From Aquifex sp. (GTDB taxonomy: Bacteria > Aquificota > Aquificia > Aquificales > Aquificaceae), in assembly GCA_015487405.1 (NCBI GenBank), contig WFPV01000081.1:1-20095 (forward strand): a DNA stretch of 20,095 nucleotides, read 5' to 3'. Of the stretch, positions 7,026 through 14,646 are shown piece after piece. Every line of letters begins with the position of its first letter. Position 1 is the first letter of the stretch. The notes below the pieces were generated by a model, which made no database searches, had not been told where the DNA came from, and saw only the letters and a program-made list of their open reading frames with translations. Both the position numbers and the translations under genes were made by a program.

Positions 7026-8335
7026 GGTCTTCCCACGCTGTAGTATTCAAAACCTAATTTTCTTACTTCTTCTGGGTTATAAATGTTCCTTCCATCTAAA
7101 ATTATAGGAAGCTCCATAAGTTTCTTTAGTTTATTGAAGTTCACCTTTTTAAACTCATCCCACTCGGTTATTATGAGCAAGGCTTCCGCTCCCTTCGCTG
7201 CTTCGTATTTATCGCTGAAGTATTTTAAATCTTCCCCTTCGGGAAAGAGCTTTTTCATATTGGGCACAGCCTTAGGGTCGTAGGCACGAACTACAGCTCC
7301 TTCCCTTAGGAGTTCCTGAATAACTCTTATGGAAGGAGCTTCCCTTATATCGTCGGTGTTGGGCTTAAAGGAAAGTCCCCAAATCGCTACCTTCTTACCT
7401 TTAATTACCCACAGGATATCCTTTAGTTTTTGGATAAACTTACTAACTCGTTCTTCGTTTACACTTAGGGCTCCTTTTAGAATGCCTGCGTTTACTCCGT
7501 ATTCTTCCAAGGTCTTTATAAAGGCTTTTGTATCTTTCGGAAGACAGCTTCCACCCCATCCGAGACCGGCTTTTAAAAACTCCTTTCCTATCCTCTTGTC
7601 GTATCCCATACCTTCCGCCACTTCCTCTACGTTAGCTCCCACCTTCTCGCAGAGGTCTGCAACCATGTTTATGAAGGAAATCTTCGTAGCTAAAAAGGTG
7701 TTAGAAGCGTATTTTATTATCTCCGCTGTCGGAGGATTGGTTATCAGGAGGGGATACCCCTTATCGGTTATGGGCTTATAGAGCTCCCTTAAAATCTTCT
7801 CCGCTCTTTCTGAGCTTACTCCCACAACTATTCTGTCAGGCTCCAAGAAGTCCTGGACTGCGTGTCCTTCTCTCAAAAACTCGGGATTAGACGCAACGTC
7901 AAACTCTAAATTTTTGTCTTTGAGGTAAAGTTTTATAGTTCTTTCTACTCTCTTATGAGTTCCTACGGGAACAGTTGACTTATTCACTATTAGTTTATAC
8001 CTGTCCATATACTTAGCGGTTAGCCGAGCGACTTCTTCAACGTAGGACATGTCCGCCGAGCCATCTGGGAGGGACGGTGTCCCGACGCATATAAAAATGA
8101 CGTCCGAAAACTTCACCCCTTCCCTTATATCACTCGTAAAGTCAAGCTTTCCTTTGGAGAGTCCTTCCTTCAGAAGCTCCTCCAGTCCGGGCTCGTAGAT
8201 AGGACTTATTCCTCTTCTGAGGAGCTCCACCTTTTCGGGAACTTTTTCTACTACGAGAACCTCGTGTCCTATGTGGGAAAAACAGGCTGCAGAAACGAGT
8301 CCCACATACCCGCCACCGATTATGGTAAGTTTCAT
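7022..8335 (-). CDS. ugd: UDP-glucose 6-dehydrogenase
   Basis: The enzyme oxidises UDP-glucose to UDP-glucuronate with two NAD+, supplying envelope polysaccharide. The 437-residue protein starts with the Rossmann motif IIGGGYVGLVSAACF (5-19). It continues with FICVGTPS, NKSTVPVGT, ASNPEFLREG, the central helix EIIKYASNTFLATKISFINM with K208, and the catalytic loop GLGWGGSCLPKDT with C264. The C-terminal NAD-like domain shows AIWGLSFKPNTDDIREAPS. Related UDP-ManNAc dehydrogenases share the fold, but the motifs fit UDP-Glc dehydrogenase best. It heads the ugd-argD-CPBP group. Confidence 0.93.
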   Translation of the reverse strand: MKLTIIGGGYVGLVSAACFSHIGHEVLVVEKVPEKVELLRRGISPIYEPGLEELLKEGLSKGKLDFTSDIREGVKFSDVIFICVGTPSLPDGSADMSYVEEVARLTAKYMDRYKLIVNKSTVPVGTHKRVERTIKLYLKDKNLEFDVASNPEFLREGHAVQDFLEPDRIVVGVSSERAEKILRELYKPITDKGYPLLITNPPTAEIIKYASNTFLATKISFINMVADLCEKVGANVEEVAEGMGYDKRIGKEFLKAGLGWGGSCLPKDTKAFIKTLEEYGVNAGILKGALSVNEERVSKFIQKLKDILWVIKGKKVAIWGLSFKPNTDDIREAPSIRVIQELLREGAVVRAYDPKAVPNMKKLFPEGEDLKYFSDKYEAAKGAEALLIITEWDEFKKVNFNKLKKLMELPIILDGRNIYNPEEVRKLGFEYYSVGRP

Positions 8336-8375
8336 GATAAGGCATTATTATAAATTTCCTATGCTTAGATTTGAA
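8336..8375 (-). promoter_or_regulatory. Promoter for ugd, overlapping the divergent gene start
   Basis: On the minus strand a perfect TATAAT (8352-8347) lies 11 nt before the ugd ATG. With 17-nt spacing, a -35-like TTCAAA (8375-8370) lies inside the first codons of the divergent membrane-protein gene. The leader would be only about 4 nt. The facing gene also has TA-rich -10-like sequence in the same 25-bp gap. This is the second compact divergent pair in the window, after fabD and the carbonic-anhydrase-like gene. Confidence 0.5.
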
Positions 8376-9008
8376 AATTACGAGCTTGCGGTTGTATTTA
8401 TAGCTACGAGATTTTTAGAATTGGTTGGAATAATTTTGAGCATAATTTTGATTTTTAAAGGTTATAAACTTCGCTACGTTTTAGCCACGGCAGGTATCGT
8501 AATTTTAAGTATTCTTATAACTGTTTTAGCTCTCGCCTTTAGAGAATACTTCCTTCCTATAGCTCTTGCGGATTTTGCTATAACTGCCGTTCTTTTAATC
8601 GGTCTCTTTACTTACATTATTAAAAATCCTGAAAAAACTCGGGATTTTTCCCCCAATTACAAAGTTAGGTGTCCCTTCTGTGGAGTTTTAATTCTGAAAG
8701 AAGACGAGCTGTGCACATTAAAGATAGGAGATTACAACTACTACTTTGAGAGCTGTGACCACCTTATAAAGCTTTTGAAAGACATTGAATACTTCCTTGA
8801 GAAGGGAAGTGTATATTCCGGGGAGCTCAGGGAAGCCTACGTAAAGACCAGCGATACGGGAAAGTGGAAGAAGCTTGAAAACGTGAAGATAGTTAAAGAA
8901 GGTAAAGAGTATAAGGCTTACGAAAATCCCCCCGAAGGCTCAAAGATTGTCAATCTAAAGGAAATTCTTGATGAGGCTAAGGACATCCTCAGGCGTTGGG
9001 AGTCTTAG
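8361..9008 (+). CDS. Membrane protein with a Cys/His region resembling YHS/NosL domains
   Basis: I do not recognise this 215-residue protein as a named family. Three transmembrane segments are predicted by eye at about 9-32, 38-58 and 64-85. A cytoplasmic part follows with C104-P-F-C107, C118, and FESCDHL with C132 and H134. The spacing and the YYF-x-S-C-x-H pattern resemble YHS/TRASH or NosL-type metal-binding regions, and the later KTSDTGKWKKLENV also recalls NosL. That is a resemblance only. I start at 8361 (MLRFENYE). Earlier in-frame ATGs at 8271 and 8334 would make the start overlap ugd. The last 54 nt overlap the 3' end of the convergent glycosyltransferase gene. Confidence 0.75.
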   Translation: MLRFENYELAVVFIATRFLELVGIILSIILIFKGYKLRYVLATAGIVILSILITVLALAFREYFLPIALADFAITAVLLIGLFTYIIKNPEKTRDFSPNYKVRCPFCGVLILKEDELCTLKIGDYNYYFESCDHLIKLLKDIEYFLEKGSVYSGELREAYVKTSDTGKWKKLENVKIVKEGKEYKAYENPPEGSKIVNLKEILDEAKDILRRWES

Positions 9009-9890
9009 GCACTCCTTCGTTCCAGTTTTACACTTCTTTGGATTCGGAGAGCAGGGAGAGCAGGGAGCGGGATTATCCAAGTAAGAACCTATTAAGGGAT
9101 AAAATCCGTATTTAGAGGAGGTAGCTGTATAAACAGTTATCGCTGGAACTCCGAGAGCGTTAGCGATGTGAACGGGTGAGGAATCGTTTGCAACAACAAG
9201 CCGAGCTCCCTTTATTACTCCCATAAGCTCCCTGAGAGAAGTTTTTCCAACGAGATTAATAACTTTTTTATTTTTTATTAAGCCTTCGGCTTTTTTTAGG
9301 TCAGCTTTGGTTCCCGTAATAACAATTTGTGTATCCAGCCTTTTAATAAGCTCGTTCCAGTTTTCTAAGCTCCACTCCTTCAAGGGGAAGTTTGAGAAGG
9401 GGGAAATAACGATGTAGTCTTTATCTTTTAAGCCAAACTTTTCTATTACATCTGAGTCCGCAAATAGTTTGGTTTCTCTCACGAACTTCTTAATGCCGAG
9501 AGGTTTTAATAAGTTCAAATTTCTATCAACCTCGTGAAGATTCCACCTGTGCTCTACGAGGTCCGTGTAGAGGAAGGGGAGTTCAGATTTATCAAAGCCT
9601 ATTCTCCTTTTAATCCTTGCAAAGTAAAGAATGAGTGCCGTTCTCAGGGAGCGGTGTGGTGATATAACAACATCGTATTTCTTTATCTTTTTAATAATTT
9701 CAAAGCTTTCCTTAAAACCTCTGTTAAAAGGAATAAGCTCTATGTCGTATCCTTTGAGAAGTTCAGTTATAAAGGGTCTTCCGACAAATCCAATTTCTGC
9801 ATTCAGGAAATTTTCCTTTAGCGTTCTTATTAGTGGCGTAGTAAGAATCACGTCTCCTAAGTAAGCGGTTTGCCAGATTAGGATTTTCAT
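8955..9890 (-). CDS. Glycosyltransferase family 9 (ADP-heptose:LPS heptosyltransferase type)
   Basis: The 311-residue protein has the GT9 layout of lipopolysaccharide heptosyltransferases. The N-terminal MKILIWQTAYLGDVILTTPL carries the acceptor-side Asp (D13). The C-terminal nucleotide-sugar half includes ISPFSNFPLKEWSLENWNEL, VVANDSSPVHIANALGVP and the late Cys-rich PCSPCSPNPKKCKTGTKEC that GT9 proteins often have. It probably adds a heptose or similar sugar to the LPS core; which linkage is not readable, so I give no symbol. It stands alone, in convergent orientation with the gene at 8361-9008. The intergenic structured element lies just upstream of its start. Confidence 0.88.
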   Translation of the reverse strand: MKILIWQTAYLGDVILTTPLIRTLKENFLNAEIGFVGRPFITELLKGYDIELIPFNRGFKESFEIIKKIKKYDVVISPHRSLRTALILYFARIKRRIGFDKSELPFLYTDLVEHRWNLHEVDRNLNLLKPLGIKKFVRETKLFADSDVIEKFGLKDKDYIVISPFSNFPLKEWSLENWNELIKRLDTQIVITGTKADLKKAEGLIKNKKVINLVGKTSLRELMGVIKGARLVVANDSSPVHIANALGVPAITVYTATSSKYGFYPLIGSYLDNPAPCSPCSPNPKKCKTGTKECLRLPTPEDVLSLIKNFL

Positions 9891-9904
9891 TAGTTTCTAT
9901 TTTA

Positions 9905-10085
9905 GATACCTCGCTGTTGCTCGGTGTTGAAATTGTGAGAATTCGTCTGCCCACCGAGTATTTGTAAGTAATAGTAAGTAAATAAAGTAAAGGTATAAAG
10001 GGAGGAGCGAAAAGAATGAAAAAAACTTTAGTTTTTCCCTTAAATGCTACCAAGTTCTTTACACTTCCTTATTTCCCTTAATCTA
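9905..10085. repeat. Structured intergenic element, copy A (candidate ncRNA or regulatory leader)
   Basis: This stretch aligns with 19911-20095. Without gaps, 9971-10014 and 19967-20010 share 32 of 44 positions, and 10 of the 12 differences are transitions. The identical blocks GAGCGAAAAG (10005-10014) and CTTAAATGCT (10039-10048) flank a hairpin, AAAAAC-TTTA-GTTTTT (10021-10036). Its loop matches copy B while the stem bases differ and still pair. Near the 5' side is a 7-bp inverted repeat, CTCGGTG (9920-9926) with CACCGAG (9952-9958). I see no plausible coding frame here. Strand and ends are uncertain. Confidence 0.65.
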
Positions 10086-10128
10086 ATCACTAGAATATGT
10101 TTGATTTTCAATGGAATTGTGATAACTT

Positions 10129-10161
10129 TTGCAATAATGCCCTGTTAATAAGGGATTGCAA
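10129..10161. other. Stem-loop upstream of the small membrane ORF
   Basis: TTGCAAT (10129-10135) pairs with ATTGCAA (10155-10161), and inside it CCCT (10140-10143) pairs with AGGG (10151-10154), with four unpaired bases on the 5' side only. It ends 17 nt before the strong AGGAG ribosome-binding site of the small ORF, so it could be a leader structure. There is no T-run after it, so it is unlikely to be a terminator. Confidence 0.45.
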
Positions 10162-10189
10162 TCGCAATATGCAACCTTAGGAGCTGAAA

Positions 10190-10307
10190 ATGCTGCAGAT
10201 TGACAATTTCCTTATAGGTGTTACCGCTTGTATTCCTTTTTAATCTCGTACTCGCAGGTTACCTTATTTATCTAAGGAAAAAGAAGAAGAATGCAAAAAC
10301 TTCTTAA
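10190..10307 (+). pseudogene. Very small single-helix membrane ORF split by a frameshift at TTT-TAA
   Basis: A strong AGGAG (10179-10183) lies 6 nt before ATG 10190. The frame runs 17 codons (MLQIDNFLIGVTACIPF) to TAA 10241-10243. Moving +1 within the T-run at 10237-10241 continues into NLVLAGYLIYLR, then KKKK and NAKTS, ending at TAA 10305-10307. The joined product would be 38 residues: one transmembrane helix with a positively charged end, like many small respiratory or regulatory membrane peptides. The final stop overlaps the convergent rtcA stop. It may be a decayed gene, a sequencing slip in the T-run, or a programmed +1 shift. No family is recognised. Confidence 0.5.
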
Positions 10308-11386
10308 ATTCGTAATAGTGCTGTCCTAACTATCTTTCTCTTTTCATCTACCTCAAAAGTCTTTCCAAAGAACCGCTCGCACACCCATATATTGGTTTTC
10401 AGGTGTCCCGTAAACCTCGGGACTTTAATTTCTCCTCCCACTAAAGCCATTAGGGGAATCAGGTGGTCTGCAAGGTGTCTATCAACCGTTGCACCGCTTG
10501 ACCAGTCCTCGTGGAGCTTTTGAACCGCTTCCGCTCCCACTATTTCGGCGAGCTTCCCTTTCTTACCGAGGTTGTCAGCTCCTAGAATATTACCCTCCGT
10601 ATCTTCTAACCACACAGTTATACTCGTTCCTATGGAATTTGCGTTTGCATACTGTCTGTAAGTCTCTGCAGGAGGATAACCGATCTCCTCAAGAGCCTTT
10701 AATGCTCCTTTAGCCTGCCTTTCCGCCACATTTCTTTCTCTTAGCTCCTCGTGGGCTACCGAAAAAATGTGAATCTTCTTAATTTCTCCTCTTGTGATTC
10801 TAAAAAAATTAACTTTACCCTTCAGGTATTCCCTAATCGCCTCCAAATCCTTCGGTTGCTCCTCTAAGTTGGTTCTTACAGTTAACTGAACTACTCCCCC
10901 GCCTGCGGGATAGAATCCCCTCCTTATAACTTCTAACCTGATAAACTCAGGAACTTTGTAAATGTAAAGCAAAAACACAAACCTGAGCCAGTCAATTGTC
11001 GGGCTCTTGGGAACGTCCGTTCCGCCTATTACTCTTATAACTGTCTCTCCGGGAGTAAATAAAGTCAAGGGAAGTATCGTTTGGAAAAATAAGGTTATAG
11101 AACCTGCGGTATCAAAATTGACCTCGTAAGTTCCGCTCCTCAATTTCTTGGGCTTGTAAAAGAGTTCTGTAGAACCGAGTTCGTCTCCCTCCACTTTGGC
11201 CTTCGCGAATCTTTTTAGGAGTTTCACTATATTCAGATGCTGTATCTTTAAGCCTGGCTTCTCCCTCTTTCTCCTTATGTTGTAAATCCTTACAGGTATT
11301 CCGAGGAGTGTGCTCAAAAAGAGAGCCGTCCTTACTATTTGTCCTCCGCCCTCTCCGTATGAGCCATCTATTTCTAAGACTTCCAT
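10304..11386 (-). CDS. rtcA: RNA 3'-terminal phosphate cyclase
   Basis: RtcA converts RNA 3'-phosphates to 2',3'-cyclic phosphates through an adenylated histidine. The protein opens with [21 protein letters not shown]. It continues with [51 protein letters not shown] and the C-terminal [16 protein letters not shown]. The His of DRHLAD (residue 304 from this start) matches the E. coli nucleophile. I prefer ATG 11386 (MEVLEIDG, 360 residues); a GTG at 11395 would add three residues. A perfect 6-bp hairpin occupies the usual ribosome-binding position just before the ATG. It follows yaaA closely. RtcB is not seen in this window. Confidence 0.94.
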   Translation of the reverse strand: MEVLEIDGSYGEGGGQIVRTALFLSTLLGIPVRIYNIRRKREKPGLKIQHLNIVKLLKRFAKAKVEGDELGSTELFYKPKKLRSGTYEVNFDTAGSITLFFQTILPLTLFTPGETVIRVIGGTDVPKSPTIDWLRFVFLLYIYKVPEFIRLEVIRRGFYPAGGGVVQLTVRTNLEEQPKDLEAIREYLKGKVNFFRITRGEIKKIHIFSVAHEELRERNVAERQAKGALKALEEIGYPPAETYRQYANANSIGTSITVWLEDTEGNILGADNLGKKGKLAEIVGAEAVQKLHEDWSSGATVDRHLADHLIPLMALVGGEIKVPRFTGHLKTNIWVCERFFGKTFEVDEKRKIVRTALLRI

Positions 11387-11393
11387 AATTTTC

Positions 11394-11408
11394 ACCGCCG
11401 AAGGCGGT
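11394..11408 (-). promoter_or_regulatory. Hairpin at the rtcA translation start
   Basis: On the transcript strand ACCGCC-TTC-GGCGGT forms a perfect 6-bp GC-rich stem ending 7 nt before the rtcA ATG at 11386. It lies in the 24-nt gap after the yaaA stop. It would cover the ribosome-binding region, including the purine stretch GGCGGTG, and also spans part of the alternative GTG start. No T-run follows, so control of translation or RNA stability is more likely than termination. The same 15-mer, in the opposite orientation relative to transcription, recurs at 15774-15788. Confidence 0.5.
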
Positions 11409-11410
11409 CT

Positions 11411-12094
11411 TTAAATATACTTACCTTCACCTTCCATAATTACAGAAATGACGTTACCGTCGTTCTTGATTTCCTTAACCTTGTAATCGTAGAAGTTTAT
11501 CTTTTCTAAACCTTCTTCTCCTAAGCTTCTTTCAGCTATGTACCTTACGGTGTAAGCTCTGTGGGGCATCGGATTTACAACCCTTTTACCTTTTCTGATG
11601 TATTCAAACCTCACGATTTTTGCATTTTCTGGAAAATTTACCGTTTCCCTTTGTTCTTTAGTCAAAAAGTCAAATACGAGAGCTCTGTCCAAAAGCTTGC
11701 CAGTATGCTCTTTTAAGATTTCCTTCCAGAAACTCTTTAGCGTTCTTCCTTCGTAAGAATCTGAGAACTCAACGATATACTTTGGGATGAGGTCTGAAAC
11801 AGCAAGCATTCCAAAAAGGGGAGAAATAATTATTCCTTTGTCTATTATATCTAGCTGAATTTTGCTAGGAAGACACCAGAATTCTAAGCTCTCCCAGAAC
11901 TTGCCTTTATACCTCCTCCATGCGGGAAGTAGAGGATTCGTTTTTACTTTAAAAGCTCTTATAAGCTTTTCCCTGTAGGGATTCAGAAAGCTAAAGCGGT
12001 TTTTCTCCTTGTCCTCCCAAATACTGAAGTAATCTTCTTTAACCAAATCCATTGAGGACTGTTGTCTTTCCGAAGGAAGCAGGTAGAAAATCAT
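11411..12094 (-). CDS. yaaA: YaaA family (DUF328) peroxide-stress protein
   Basis: The 227-residue protein fits the YaaA/DUF328 family. E. coli YaaA lowers free iron and limits oxidative DNA damage under peroxide, and the family fold binds DNA. Recognisable stretches are the N-terminal IFYLLPSE, the central PAWRRYKGKFWESL, the IISPLFGMLAVSDLIPKY segment where relatives have a conserved LYG-LRP region, LLDRALVFDFLTKEQRETV, and the C-terminal NPMPHRAYTVRYIAE. It lies 11 nt after the TPR gene and just before rtcA in one run. Confidence is lower than for the enzymes because the family is divergent. Confidence 0.75.
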   Translation of the reverse strand: MIFYLLPSERQQSSMDLVKEDYFSIWEDKEKNRFSFLNPYREKLIRAFKVKTNPLLPAWRRYKGKFWESLEFWCLPSKIQLDIIDKGIIISPLFGMLAVSDLIPKYIVEFSDSYEGRTLKSFWKEILKEHTGKLLDRALVFDFLTKEQRETVNFPENAKIVRFEYIRKGKRVVNPMPHRAYTVRYIAERSLGEEGLEKINFYDYKVKEIKNDGNVISVIMEGEGKYI

Positions 12095-12105
12095 AAGTAG
12101 GTATT

Positions 12106-13743
12106 TTACAAACTCTTTAACTTTTTCAGGATTCTCTCTTTCTGTCCCTTTTCCCCTTGCTTTCCTTCTTCAAGGAGATTTAGAGCTTTTTCGTAGTAGT
12201 GTTTTGCCTCTTCTTTGAAACCCATTTTTAAGAGAACATCCCCCACGTGCTCGTTTACTACTGGATCGTCATAGACTTTTCTTAGGGCTTTTAAGAGATA
12301 TTGTATAGCCTTTTCGTAATTTCCTTCCTTGTAGTAAACCCAGCCCATACTGTCAAGGTATGCGGGGTTTTCGGGCTCTTTCTCGAGTGCTTTTTTAATT
12401 AATTCCTTTGCTTCCTTTACACGTTTGCTTCCGTACCACAGGAGAAGAGAATAGCCAAGGTGGTTGTAAAGGTCAGGATTCTCCGGATTGAGTTCTATAG
12501 CTTTTCTCAGGTATTCCTCTGCATGCTGGTAATTGCCAAGGTAATCGTAAACTATAGCTTTAGAGAAATAAATTCTATAATCGTCGGGGTACTTCTTTTC
12601 AAGCTCACTTAGAATCTTTAAGGCTTCCTTATATTTACTTTTTCGCGTTAAGAGTTCTGCTTCAAGAAGGGAAAGGTTCAGGTTTTCTTCTCCTATGTAT
12701 TTAACTTTCTCTATAAGTCTTTCTGCATCTTCGTAGTTCTTAAGATCTATGTAAATTCCGACTAATCTCTCAATAACCTTAGTGTTGTTGGGAAGTTTAG
12801 CAAGAAGTTCTTCATAAAGTTCCTTGGCCTTTTTTATGTCTCCTGTTAGCTCTAAAGACAGAGCGTAAGCAAAAACTATGTTTAGATTGTTTGGATCTCT
12901 ATAATAGAGTTTCTCTAAGATCTTTCGAGCTTTTACAAACTCTCCTGTGCTGATAAGGAGTAGAGCGTACTCCTGTAGGTATTTTTCGTTTTCGGGGTCC
13001 AGCTTGAGGAGTTTGCGATAGATGTTCTTCGCTTTCTCTAACTTGTTAGACGCAAGGTATAACTTAGCAAGTTTTTCAAGAATAAGCTTATTTTCCGGAT
13101 AGTGCTCTAAGAAGGTTTTATAAAGTTCCTCCGCCTTTGAAAGTTGTTTACCTTTTTCATATATACTTCCTATTGCAATAACGGCGGGAGGATACAGATT
13201 TCCTGTTTTTAAGGACTTTTCAAAGTATTCAAGAGCTTTTTGATTATTTCCCTTTGAGAGGTATATTCTTCCAAGTATGTAGTAAAATAAAGGATTATAC
13301 GGGTCTTCCTTTATTAGCTTTTTCACCACATGTTCAGCTTTTTTTAAGTTTTTTGTCTTTAAATATTCATCTACTAGGAAAAATATTACCTTTTTATCGT
13401 CGGGAAATTCCTTATATGCTTTTTCTATAACCTTCAAAGCTTTCTTTTCTCTGCCGGTGGATTTGTATATGTTGTAAAGAATAATGTAAGGCTCTACTCT
13501 ATAGAGATACATATCAAGAAACTCTTTTGCAACTTTTTCTGCAAGCACGTAATCTTTAAGATTTAATAACACACGAAGTGTATCTAAATAAAGGTAATAA
13601 GAAGGTTTTTCATCTAATGCTTTTAGACAGTATAGTCTCGCCCTTTCGGGCTCCTTAAGGTAATAGGCACAGAATAGTGCATTTTCATAAAAGTCTGCAA
13701 AGGCGAGTTTTATAGCTAAAAGCAGAGCTAAAAATTTTCCCAT
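12106..13743 (-). CDS. Secreted or periplasmic TPR-repeat protein
   Basis: A 545-residue protein with a short N-terminal signal-like segment (KFLALLLAIKLAFA) followed by about a dozen tetratricopeptide repeats to the C-terminus. Examples with the W/L-G-Y-A-P consensus are YYILGRIYLSKGNNQKALEYF, YNHLGYSLLLW and DSMGWVYYKEGNYEKAIQYL. TPR solenoids mediate protein contacts, and no catalytic domain is visible. Export implies a role in the envelope, perhaps as a scaffold or lipoprotein-like assembly factor, although no lipobox Cys is clear. The start overlaps the universal stress gene by 16 nt, so the two are coupled. I cannot name a specific ortholog. Confidence 0.88.
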   Translation of the reverse strand: MGKFLALLLAIKLAFADFYENALFCAYYLKEPERARLYCLKALDEKPSYYLYLDTLRVLLNLKDYVLAEKVAKEFLDMYLYRVEPYIILYNIYKSTGREKKALKVIEKAYKEFPDDKKVIFFLVDEYLKTKNLKKAEHVVKKLIKEDPYNPLFYYILGRIYLSKGNNQKALEYFEKSLKTGNLYPPAVIAIGSIYEKGKQLSKAEELYKTFLEHYPENKLILEKLAKLYLASNKLEKAKNIYRKLLKLDPENEKYLQEYALLLISTGEFVKARKILEKLYYRDPNNLNIVFAYALSLELTGDIKKAKELYEELLAKLPNNTKVIERLVGIYIDLKNYEDAERLIEKVKYIGEENLNLSLLEAELLTRKSKYKEALKILSELEKKYPDDYRIYFSKAIVYDYLGNYQHAEEYLRKAIELNPENPDLYNHLGYSLLLWYGSKRVKEAKELIKKALEKEPENPAYLDSMGWVYYKEGNYEKAIQYLLKALRKVYDDPVVNEHVGDVLLKMGFKEEAKHYYEKALNLLEEGKQGEKGQKERILKKLKSL

Positions 13744-14624
13744 GACTGCACCTTGTAGACGAATATAGGTTTATTTATCTTACTCAAAAGCTTAGAAGCT
13801 GTGCTACCGAGGATTATTCTCCTTAGCCCAGAAAGTCCTTTTGATCCTATTATAAGCAGTTCTACGTCTTCGGAGTTATTAACTGCATTTACTATTTCTT
13901 CTACTGGACTTTCTCCCTCTTTAAAGATTATCTCCGCTTCTTTTCCTAAATTTCTAAACTTTTGAGCTATTTCTTCAAGTATTTTGATTTTCTCCTTAGC
14001 AAATTTTTCGTGAACCTTTTCTTTAAGTCGCTTTATTAAAGGTAGTTCCAATGGCTCGTTTATGTGGAGTAGCTTGACTTTAACATTGAAAGGTTTAAGG
14101 AGTTCTAAAGCAAATTCCGCCGTCCTTTGTGCTGTTTCGGAAAAGTCATAGGCTATTACTACGCTTTTTGTAAAACTAACTTCCTTTCCCTTTATCACGA
14201 AGTCACTCTTCTTTCCGTGCCTTACTACTTTTTCAGTTGTTGAGCCTATAAGGATTTTCTCTATCAATCCCTTTTTGTGACTTCCTAAGAAAAGGATGTC
14301 GGGATTTAATTTTTCTTCGTATTCTAAGATTATGTCTGCTGCTTCCCCTATTTCTATGTGGCTATCCGCTTTAATAGGGGAAAGGAAGTCTATTAAGCCC
14401 TTCAATTTTTCCTCAACTTCCTTCTTTTTGTCTTTTTCTATTTCCTCAATAGTTTCTATATCTATTACACTAACTCCAAGTGTTTCGGGATAGGGAAGGT
14501 ATACAACGGGGGAAATTACGTGGAGCAAGTGGACTTCTGCTTTATGTTTTTGGGCAAATAGCTTTACCGTTCTAAGCAAAGGATTAGTTATGTCTGAAAA
14601 ATCTATGGGGACTAAAAGCTTCAT
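13728..14624 (-). CDS. Universal stress protein, tandem two-domain
   Basis: The 298-residue protein is two UspA domains in tandem, at about 1-148 and 150-295. Each has the beta-strand opening (LLVPIDFSD; SVVIAYDFSETAQRTAEFAL) and an ATP-binding loop of the G-2X-G-9X-G-S/T kind. The C-terminal copy, IIGSKGLSGLRRIILGSTASKLL, is close to consensus. The first, FLGSHKKGLIEKILIGSTTEKVV, also fits well. Both domains may therefore bind ATP. Tandem UspA proteins act in stress survival, with no known single substrate. A TA-rich stretch (TATACT and TATATT on the minus strand, about 14628-14639) just before the ATG may be an internal promoter. Confidence 0.92.
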   Translation of the reverse strand: MKLLVPIDFSDITNPLLRTVKLFAQKHKAEVHLLHVISPVVYLPYPETLGVSVIDIETIEEIEKDKKKEVEEKLKGLIDFLSPIKADSHIEIGEAADIILEYEEKLNPDILFLGSHKKGLIEKILIGSTTEKVVRHGKKSDFVIKGKEVSFTKSVVIAYDFSETAQRTAEFALELLKPFNVKVKLLHINEPLELPLIKRLKEKVHEKFAKEKIKILEEIAQKFRNLGKEAEIIFKEGESPVEEIVNAVNNSEDVELLIIGSKGLSGLRRIILGSTASKLLSKINKPIFVYKVQSWENF

Positions 14625-14646
14625 TAGAAAATATAGTATAACGCTT

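Noticed and set aside
9763..10053. Open frame of 96 codons on the minus strand across element A
   Set aside because: Most of it is a shifted frame of the GT9 gene and the rest is the structured element; composition is not protein-like and there is no family resemblance.
10200..10230. TTGACA at 10200-10205 as a -35 box of a promoter
   Set aside because: No acceptable -10 box lies 16-18 nt downstream, and the bases are codons of the small membrane ORF.
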